Positions 7,286 through 12,293 of a stretch of DNA of 12,293 nucleotides are shown here, piece after piece. Under the pieces are notes generated by a model. The model did no database searches, was not told where the DNA came from, and worked only from the letters and a program-made list of their open reading frames with translations. Origin of the DNA: Chloroflexota bacterium (GTDB lineage Bacteria > Chloroflexota > Dehalococcoidia > SZUA-161); contig VGNW01000054.1 of NCBI GenBank assembly GCA_016865955.1, positions 1 through 12,293 of the forward strand, written 5' to 3'. The translations under genes were made by a program, and so were the position numbers. Each line of letters starts with the position of its first letter. Position 1 is the stretch's first letter.

Positions 7286-8468
7286 GTCTCTCCTGCTTCC
7301 TGTTTGCCGTCCCGGGGTATTCCGGTGGCAAATCCCCATTTTTGTTAAGGCGGTATAGATTCATCTCCAGGGAGCAGCCGCCGCAGGAGCCGCAGCCGGC
7401 TGTATTTGCCAGAGATTGCATAACGTTGTATTTTTTCATTATTCTGTTGGCTTGGACGGTTATTTCTAGAAACCATGCAGGATTTACTCTGGGATTATTC
7501 TCCAGTCGGGCTCCGGGGAAGGGGCGCAGGCATATGAAGTTGGCGGGTGTCCCGATTGACGAAAGGAATTCCACGCCTTTAAGGGTGTCCGCATCATCCT
7601 CGGGGCCTGCGATTAACGCCGAGAATGTCTTGATGCCTGCCTCTCTACAGTAAGCCAGAGACTTTTCATATTCTTCCAGTTCGATTTCCGATTTTCCCGG
7701 CAGAAGCTCTGCTCTGGCTTTTCGGGAGTAAAATTCTATGTTGGCGGCGAAGGTATCCATGCCCAGCTCGATAAGACCGTCTAGGGAATGGACATCTTTG
7801 GGGGGCGAGGCTTCGATGGCAATGCGGGCTTTTCGGAAATTATGGCGAAGCTCCTTTACATAAGGTATGTACTTCGATAGACCTCTATCCCGGGTGAAAT
7901 CGGTTCCGCCGGTGAGCAGGACCTGTGGCTCTATCCCAGTATTTTCGGCTATTCTTGCGTAGGCTGATACTAAATCAGCGGGACCTAAATCAATTTGTTT
8001 CCTGGTCAAAACGCAAAAGGCGCAGGGCTTATCGATGCTGTGGTAGTGGCAGTTTCTCGTGCCGTGCGGCTTTCGCGGAATGGCGGCAATCAGTGTATCG
8101 AACTCTAGATTGATATTTTTGTTGCCGGTTTCCGATTCAGGCAGTAGGGTTACTTCAAAGAACTCTTTCCCGTCATATGCAATCGCAGCTTTCTTTGCAG
8201 CGTAATCCCCCTTTAATTTGACTGGATTACCTTTATCCATATAGAAGAATGGGATAAGCGCTCTCAGAGAGGGATTGCCCACCAGCAATTGCAAGCCGGC
8301 GTTGCCTGTGCGGAAGTCTTTATCGTTCAGAGGATAGGATTCCAGCTCGACAGATGCTCCGCAGCAGACCAAATAGCTGCAGAGCTTGATTTTGTTAATG
8401 AGGGAATCGGGTTGCTTGAAATCAAGCTCAAGTTCATCGGCATATTTCTCGAAAGGCGTCTCATTCAT
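7260..8468 (-). CDS. Radical SAM enzyme with CX8CX2C core and C-terminal CX2CX2C motif
   Basis: A 402-residue enzyme expected to cleave S-adenosylmethionine and start radical chemistry. The probable cluster motif is C140-x8-C149-x2-C152 (NCHYHSIDKPCAFCVL), unusual against the standard CX3CX2C, followed by LLTGGTDF (184-191) as the GGE-like SAM-binding element. About 135 residues precede the cluster, containing LCSYLVCCGASVEL (29-42) and probably forming an extra N-terminal domain. Near the C-terminus, C359, C362 and C365 (AGCGSCGGCSLE) could ligate an auxiliary Fe-S cluster. RPFPGARLENN (315-325) resembles the substrate-side loop of BioB/HydE-like proteins. It begins 23 bp after the TrpB-like gene with only a weak SD, and its end overlaps the B12 enzyme. 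The superfamily call is strong; the subfamily and substrate are unknown. Confidence 0.82.
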   Translation of the reverse strand: MNETPFEKYADELELDFKQPDSLINKIKLCSYLVCCGASVELESYPLNDKDFRTGNAGLQLLVGNPSLRALIPFFYMDKGNPVKLKGDYAAKKAAIAYDGKEFFEVTLLPESETGNKNINLEFDTLIAAIPRKPHGTRNCHYHSIDKPCAFCVLTRKQIDLGPADLVSAYARIAENTGIEPQVLLTGGTDFTRDRGLSKYIPYVKELRHNFRKARIAIEASPPKDVHSLDGLIELGMDTFAANIEFYSRKARAELLPGKSEIELEEYEKSLAYCREAGIKTFSALIAGPEDDADTLKGVEFLSSIGTPANFICLRPFPGARLENNPRVNPAWFLEITVQANRIMKKYNVMQSLANTAGCGSCGGCSLEMNLYRLNKNGDLPPEYPGTANRKQERRDKKTPVN

Positions 8469-8491
8469 AATCCAAGCCGCTTGTCGCTAAT

Positions 8492-9667
8492 TCACTCGTA
8501 GAACTTCTTATCCGTTTCGCCGGAACTGATATTGGCTACAATGATTTTGTTGCTATTTTCCCTTGCCTGTTTAATAACGGCTGCCATGGTGAATCCGGTT
8601 TCCAGCGCGATCAGTTTGCCTTCGCTCTTGTGGAATATCTCGGCAGCCTTCATAGCTTCTTCGGAGCTGAACCTGTTTACATGTATGAGTCCTGTGGAGT
8701 GAAAATAGGCAACTGAGCTGGCTACGACGGTGGAGCCCAGACCTCCTACATAGTCGCCGTCCCTTAGTCCATCGAGTCCATAGGTGTGAATCAGGGGGTA
8801 GTATTTCAGGGTGTCGATTGAGTATAGTCCCATCTTGCCCTCGGAGAGGATGGGGCAGCTCTCAGCTTCTGCGGATACGATTACTGTTTTTCTTTTTTCA
8901 TCGACAATGTCTGCCAGAAACACCCCTGCTGTCCCCAGAAGGTTCGCACCGCCGCCGCAGGTTCCTACTACTATATCGGGGTACTTGTTCAATTCCGCAA
9001 GCTGGGTCTTAATCTCCAGTCCGATCACCGATTGCGGAATAATGAAATAGCTGTATACGCTGCCGAAAATATAGTAGGCTCCTTTGGTGCGTTTGGTGAA
9101 TTCAATAGCCGCATTCGCCGAAAGTGTGAGCAGATCTTTGACCTCCTGCTGTGGGGGAGGCTCGACTATCACTACGTCCGCTCCAAATCCTTCCATAAGT
9201 GCTTTTCTGTTCGGTCTCTCGAGGTGGCTCTCATAGTCCATGAAGCAAACAGCCTTAATGCCGAATCTCCTGGATGCCATAGCCAGAGCGATACCCCAAT
9301 TACCTGTCGTTTCGGTAGCGACAGTCTTGATGCCGTCTTTTTTACAGGAATACGCGATCAGATACGCGCTGCTGATTTTGTGGTTACCGGTCGGTGTTGC
9401 TCCTTCATCCTTGATGTAAATCTCGCAGTTTGTTCTTATGTCTTTTTCGAACTGTCTTGCCCTGTACAACGGAGTCGGCCTGTATTTCGAGTAAATATCG
9501 AAGACCTCTCGGGGTATGTCTATATACTTTTCGCCGGACAACTCCAGTCTGGCCAGAGATGGGGGAAGCACCCGGGGCAGTTTCTCCCGGTTGATTTCCT
9601 TTTCGTGCAGAGGGTCAAATAAATGTGCTTTGTGGTACGCATTAAGGTTGAGAAATTTGTTTAACAT
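8492..9667 (-). CDS. TrpB2-like fold-type II PLP enzyme (orphan tryptophan synthase beta-like)
   Basis: A 391-residue pyridoxal-phosphate enzyme resembling the TrpB2 branch of tryptophan synthase beta chains. Visible marks: RPTPLYRARQFEK (63-75), EGATPTGNHKISSA (88-101) with the Schiff-base Lys97, TETTGNWGIAL (118-128) where TrpB has ETGAGQ(H/W)G, the phosphate-binding GTCGGGANLLG (235-245), GLGSTVVASSVAYFHSTG (309-326), and a C-terminal ISSGETDKK where TrpB has LSGRGDKD. The loop carrying the catalytic Glu (E119) is one residue shorter than in true TrpB, so indole chemistry is not assured. No trpA or other tryptophan genes are nearby; instead it sits between two radical SAM genes. Family reactions are beta-replacement or elimination on Ser- or Thr-like substrates. 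A threonine synthase/dehydratase-like role is the alternative. The start ATG has a weak SD. Confidence 0.82.
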   Translation of the reverse strand: MLNKFLNLNAYHKAHLFDPLHEKEINREKLPRVLPPSLARLELSGEKYIDIPREVFDIYSKYRPTPLYRARQFEKDIRTNCEIYIKDEGATPTGNHKISSAYLIAYSCKKDGIKTVATETTGNWGIALAMASRRFGIKAVCFMDYESHLERPNRKALMEGFGADVVIVEPPPQQEVKDLLTLSANAAIEFTKRTKGAYYIFGSVYSYFIIPQSVIGLEIKTQLAELNKYPDIVVGTCGGGANLLGTAGVFLADIVDEKRKTVIVSAEAESCPILSEGKMGLYSIDTLKYYPLIHTYGLDGLRDGDYVGGLGSTVVASSVAYFHSTGLIHVNRFSSEEAMKAAEIFHKSEGKLIALETGFTMAAVIKQARENSNKIIVANISSGETDKKFYE

Positions 9668-9712
9668 AACGCTAATTTACTCACTAAAGAAATTTAGGCG
9701 AAAACGCGGGAT

Positions 9713-10792
9713 TTACCAATGGGATTCGCCGATCTTTGAGCCGATCTGGTCTTCCCAGATTTTTTTGCAGTCGCAAGAGGAGTACAGAATTCTATCGATG
9801 TTTTCCTCCATTCTTTTCGACGATATGTTGAACTCATTTAGATATTTCCGAGCTGTTTCAGTGCATGAGCACACATACCCATCGGACGAGTAATTGGAGG
9901 ATACCATGAGAGGTACTACATTATCGTTCTCGTTGCCAAGTATAACCTGCCAGTTTGATGATGTCCTCGCTCTCATAGTGTTTAACATCTTGAGTGTAAG
10001 CGCTACCGTGTACAGCCAGGGCGGTCTTATGTGATTCTTCTTGGCAAAACTGTTTGCCACGAGGGAGTTCTGAGCTATGAAATACGGCTGAATAGCCAGC
10101 ACTAGATTGCAGTTCAGCTCTTCTGTCAGTTTTACGATTCTTATCGAGCTGCTGATGACATCCAGTATTGCTTTCTTATCGTTGTTAATTGCCGGCGGAT
10201 TCAGAAGTAGGTATGCCTGAAAGTTCATCCCGTAGCGGGCGATTATATTCAGACTCCTCACAAAATCTTCTGTGGAAAAACCTTTCCTTAGTTTATTTCT
10301 TGTGCCGTCGTCCATAGTTTCGACACCTATGGCTATGGTTACCCTTTCCGGGTCGACCATATTTGCCAGTGATTCGAGATTCTCATCGGTGATGAACTCA
10401 GGTCTGGACTCCAGAAGCACTTCAGAGACTCCGCTTTCATCGATAAGCCTTAGTATTTCCAAGCGGGAGGCTGATGAGACTTCCTCATTGTCGAAAAAGC
10501 TTCCCGAGACGTAGATCTCCAATCTATGTATTTCATCCAGATTGTTATCCGCAAATATATCTGTGAAAACTTGCCCGACTTTTTGGGGAGGAATCGGGTC
10601 ATGATAGTTTAAAAAGCCACAATACACACAGCGTCTCCCCTTGCGTAGTTGCACACATGGATTGGTGTTAATTCCGAGCTTCCATCTTAGCCCGTCGGAG
10701 TATCTTTCCCTCTTGTTTAGAGTTACGCAATCTCGCCGGTAACTGTGTCTGGCATCTGTCACCGATGAGGGAGAGCCACAGGATTGCTTCAT
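9713..10792 (-). CDS. Radical SAM protein related to the archaeosine enzyme RaSEA (TIGR01210/Elp3-like)
   Basis: A 359-residue radical SAM enzyme. The cluster motif is C46-x8-C55-x2-C58 (PCVQLRKGRRCVYCGF). It is followed by YVSGSFFDNEEV (94-105), LLESRPEFITDENLE (126-140), IAIGVETMDDGTR (153-165), KGFSTEDF (170-177) and AYLLLNPPAI (193-202), which together match my memory of the RaSEA/TIGR01210 family. Archaeal members act with ArcS in making archaeosine in tRNA; bacteria do not normally have that base, so another substrate is likely here. Extra cysteines near the C-terminus, CSC (308-310) and CDC (340-342), are also seen. ATG at 10792 has AGAGG about 9 nt upstream and starts 24 bp after UbiA-like 3. 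Radical SAM assignment is firm; the family link is from recall, not a search. Confidence 0.82.
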   Translation of the reverse strand: MKQSCGSPSSVTDARHSYRRDCVTLNKRERYSDGLRWKLGINTNPCVQLRKGRRCVYCGFLNYHDPIPPQKVGQVFTDIFADNNLDEIHRLEIYVSGSFFDNEEVSSASRLEILRLIDESGVSEVLLESRPEFITDENLESLANMVDPERVTIAIGVETMDDGTRNKLRKGFSTEDFVRSLNIIARYGMNFQAYLLLNPPAINNDKKAILDVISSSIRIVKLTEELNCNLVLAIQPYFIAQNSLVANSFAKKNHIRPPWLYTVALTLKMLNTMRARTSSNWQVILGNENDNVVPLMVSSNYSSDGYVCSCTETARKYLNEFNISSKRMEENIDRILYSSCDCKKIWEDQIGSKIGESHW

Positions 10793-10816
10793 TTATTTGC
10801 CTCTAATTTAAAATCG

Positions 10817-11851
10817 TTAGTAACGGGCATTTAGAGATTTGGCCCCCCATGGGTGAACTATTCTCACCAGCAGGGGAAACCCCACAAGGCAGAATACGCA
10901 GATTAGAGATGCAAGCCCCCAGGGGATGACGCTGGCAAGTCCGTAGCCGAGCAGTGTGACGACGATTAGTATCCAGGATAGCGTCATGAAAATTTTGTAT
11001 ATCGAGCTATTCCTGATCGGGTCTTTCATTCGTAGAATCATAGCCAGAGCCGTCAACGGCATGGGCAGGGCAAGCAGCGCTATTGAAAAAGACGCGTCGA
11101 ATACATCCAGATGCCAGAAGATGGGAACCAGGATGAACGCTCCTAAAGCAGTAAGCGCCTCCAGATACATTGCGGTTTTGAATTTCAGTCCGAAGCCGAC
11201 TGTGCTGAGATTGTGTAGTTTGTTGTTTTGTTTGTTGTCAATCAACCCTGAGTCAAGCGCGAGGAGTGTTTTCCTGAACTTGAGAGTTATCCCCAATCCG
11301 TAGCTGTGCAAAAAAAGGAGTGAGGCAAAGGCTATAATGAAGCCGTTTTTTGCCATGAGAGACGGTTCGACAATGAGCCAGCCGGCAATCGGCAAGAGCG
11401 CGAAGGCGATGGCGTGGTCGAAGGGAGCATAAGGAGTCTCTTTGAGCCGTAGAGGAAGAACGGAGTAAGCGAGGCCGAAAAACCAGCCCACCGCCATAAC
11501 CGCTATTAAGATGTAGTTGAGCGTCACTACCAGCAGAGCAATCAGAAGAAACGCAGCCATAATGTTCTGAAAGATGAGCGCTTTTCTGGCTGTTCCGGCA
11601 TTGAGCTCACCGGTAACCAATGTATTAGTGGGGCCGTACAGGCGGTCTTCTTCGCGGTCCGTATAGCTGTTGGCAAACTCGGCAATGGACTGAATTGTGA
11701 TAACGGTTGCGATGAAGATGGCAAGCGAAACCCAATCGGGTGTTCTGCCATCAAGTCCCAGCAGTACAGCGCCAATCCAGGCCGGGGCGCCGATCCAGAC
11801 CCAGTGAGGGACGTTGGCCTTCCACAATGCTATGAGAGTTCGGATGCTCAG
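10817..11851 (-). CDS. UbiA-family prenyltransferase-like membrane protein 3, first gene of the operon, probable CTG start
   Basis: A polytopic membrane protein of 344 residues if started at CTG 11851. The nearest conventional start, TTG at 11827, has no SD and would remove eight residues (SIRTLIAL and the initiator) that align gap-free with MSKKTLIGL and MNKRSLTAI of its two paralogs. GGAGGAGG ends five nt before the CTG. With this start the first Asp motif N61-S-Y-T-D65-R-E-E-D69 is in exact register with both paralogs. It is followed by TNTLVTGEL and AYSVLPLRLK. The second motif region reads KFRKTLLALDSGLI, lacking the standard DxxxD. Later segments such as FWHLDVFDASFSIALLAL match the paralogs closely. 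Membrane prenyl transfer is expected from the family, but terpene cyclisation or a structural role is possible. Confidence 0.85.
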   Translation of the reverse strand: MSIRTLIALWKANVPHWVWIGAPAWIGAVLLGLDGRTPDWVSLAIFIATVITIQSIAEFANSYTDREEDRLYGPTNTLVTGELNAGTARKALIFQNIMAAFLLIALLVVTLNYILIAVMAVGWFFGLAYSVLPLRLKETPYAPFDHAIAFALLPIAGWLIVEPSLMAKNGFIIAFASLLFLHSYGLGITLKFRKTLLALDSGLIDNKQNNKLHNLSTVGFGLKFKTAMYLEALTALGAFILVPIFWHLDVFDASFSIALLALPMPLTALAMILRMKDPIRNSSIYKIFMTLSWILIVVTLLGYGLASVIPWGLASLICVFCLVGFPLLVRIVHPWGAKSLNARY

Positions 11852-11864
11852 GCTGACCTCCTCC
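11849..11864 (-). promoter_or_regulatory. Ribosome-binding site supporting a CTG start
   Basis: Minus strand GGAGGAGG (complement of 11857-11864), then TCAGC, then CTG (complement of 11849-11851). The spacing is ideal for CTG and too long (about 29 nt) for TTG at 11827. No ATG or GTG lies in frame between the SD and TTG 11827. Confidence 0.7.
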
Positions 11865-11931
11865 CAAATGGAATACTGACTTTATGAAGAAGTTTTGCCC
11901 CTAGAGAAAGCTGCCGAATCTATACTATAAA

Positions 11932-11952
11932 CGCCTGCCTTAGGGCAGGGCG
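11932..11952. repeat. GC-rich hairpin CGCCTGCC-TTAG-GGCAGGGCG
   Basis: Eight base pairs with one bulged G and a four-base loop form a stable hairpin on either strand. No T-run follows, so it is not a standard terminator. It may be a dispersed palindromic repeat, an RNA stem in the leader, or a regulator site. Confidence 0.5.
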
Positions 11953-12049
11953 GGAGGTGGAAACCGGATTTAAATCTATAATTGCTGGCTTTCGGCTGGA
12001 TATTCAAAAAAACTAAATTATTTTGCCGAAAACACTCACTAGAGTCAAC

Positions 12050-12072
12050 GGCAGCCCGAAATCTTTGCTGCC
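12050..12072. repeat. Inverted repeat GGCAGC-N11-GCTGCC
   Basis: Perfect six-base arms (12050-12055 and 12067-12072). In the leftward transcript the second arm partly overlaps another possible stem (GCCG-ACTC with GAGT-CGGC, about 12025-12053), so the two would compete. No T-run directly follows either stem. Confidence 0.4.
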
Positions 12073-12102
12073 TTCGTTAGTTATTCTTTTAAAAATTCGT
12101 GC

Positions 12103-12135
12103 AAGTACTTATTATTAGGTACTACTTAGGTACTA
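12103..12135. promoter_or_regulatory. Direct repeats with GTAC cores at the operon start point
   Basis: TTAGGTACTA occurs at 12115-12124 and again at 12126-12135, with an 11-bp period. A third GTAC core lies in the palindrome AAGTACTT at 12103-12110. The block covers the expected +1 to about +30 of the leftward promoter, a classic repressor position. An 11-bp period means the same helix face, as in OmpR/PhoB-type sites. The cognate protein is not known. Confidence 0.5.
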
Positions 12136-12138
12136 TAG

Positions 12139-12166
12139 ACTATAGCAAAGAGAGGCGAGTTGTCAA
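12139..12166 (-). promoter_or_regulatory. Strong sigma-70-type promoter of the long operon
   Basis: On the minus strand a perfect TTGACA (complement of 12161-12166) is followed after 16 bp by TATAGT (complement of 12139-12144); a second TATAGT follows immediately downstream. The expected start is near 12132. This is the only convincing leftward promoter found upstream of the first gene. Confidence 0.65.
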
Positions 12167-12284
12167 TATACTTTTAGAGACCGTTTAGCAACTTGAGAAA
12201 AAATCCCTTAAAAAATGGGAGAGGGTATAGCGGACAATAGTTGAAGCTGTTATTGTTAAGGAAAGGAATACTGGAGGCTAAGAT

Positions 12285-12293
12285 ATGGCAAAG
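12285..12293 (+). CDS. Start of a plus-strand gene, cut by window edge
   Basis: ATG at 12285 encodes Met-Ala-Lys before the window ends. GGAGG at 12273-12277 is 7 nt upstream, a good SD. It is divergent from the long operon and may share control elements in the 12100-12170 region. No clear plus-strand promoter was identified, and nothing can be said of its product. Confidence 0.5.

Larger units (their letters stand above)
11852..12138 (-). other. Long 5' leader of the nine-gene operon
   Basis: No protein-coding gene is visible between the CTG start and the promoter. If transcription starts near 12132, the leader is about 280 nt. It contains a GC-rich hairpin at 11932-11952, a perfect palindrome GATTTAAATC at 11967-11976, a hairpin GGCAGC...GCTGCC at 12050-12072, and a T-run (complement of 12005-12011). 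I recognise no riboswitch or tRNA. The length and structure are suggestive of leader control but nothing more can be claimed. Confidence 0.45.

Noticed and set aside
9032..9622. 196-residue plus-strand open frame
   Set aside because: It lies fully antisense to the TrpB2-like gene, has no SD or domain-like sequence, and is explained as a codon-bias shadow.
9648..9687. Tiny leader frame (GTG, seven codons) whose stop overlaps the TrpB2-like start
   Set aside because: No SD of its own and so short that chance is the simplest explanation.
1..12293. CRISPR arrays, tRNA or rRNA genes, insertion sequences
   Set aside because: Looked for spaced repeats, cloverleaf-like segments, transposase motifs and terminal inverted repeats; none seen.

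Overview
The window looks like a bacterial chromosome segment of intermediate GC content. Sigma-70-like TTGACA/TATAAT-type promoters and Shine-Dalgarno (SD) sequences argue against an archaeon, although several gene families (type 2 IPP isomerase, multiple UbiA proteins, a RaSEA/TIGR01210-like radical SAM enzyme) are also common in archaea. A strict anaerobe is likely because three oxygen-sensitive radical SAM enzymes sit together. A Chloroflexota/Dehalococcoidia-type host is my guess from overall feel, held weakly.

Layout, left to right. Positions 1-989 (minus) hold most of a type 2 isopentenyl-diphosphate isomerase (fni), with a clear promoter at 1059-1088. Next come two small two-helix membrane proteins transcribed divergently: 1132-1446 (minus) and 1652-1933 (plus). 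Their promoters face away from each other around a perfect CATTTC-ACC-GAAATG palindrome. Positions 1980-11851 (minus) hold nine tightly packed co-directional genes read right to left: UbiA-like 3, RaSEA-like radical SAM, TrpB2-like PLP enzyme, radical SAM with CX8CX2C plus a C-terminal CX2CX2C, B12-binding radical SAM, left-handed beta-helix protein, UbiA-like 2, UbiA-like 1, and a four-helix membrane protein with two cysteine clusters. A strong promoter (TTGACA-16-TATAGT) lies at 12139-12166, about 280 nt upstream of the first gene, with 11-bp-spaced direct repeats at its expected start point. The last bases (12285 onward) begin a plus-strand gene with a good SD.

The nine-gene block reads as one biosynthetic operon. 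The UbiA-family membrane proteins imply prenyl transfer, or cyclisation, at the membrane. The nearby isomerase could supply or balance IPP and DMAPP. The radical SAM trio and the PLP enzyme would build or modify the partner molecule. I do not recognise the complete gene set as any described pathway. The three UbiA paralogs keep the first Asp motif (N61, D65, D69 in register) but lack the usual second one, and aligning them shows that the first gene probably starts at a CTG codon (11851). The product is unknown; a prenylated lipid, quinone-like or cofactor-like compound is only inference.
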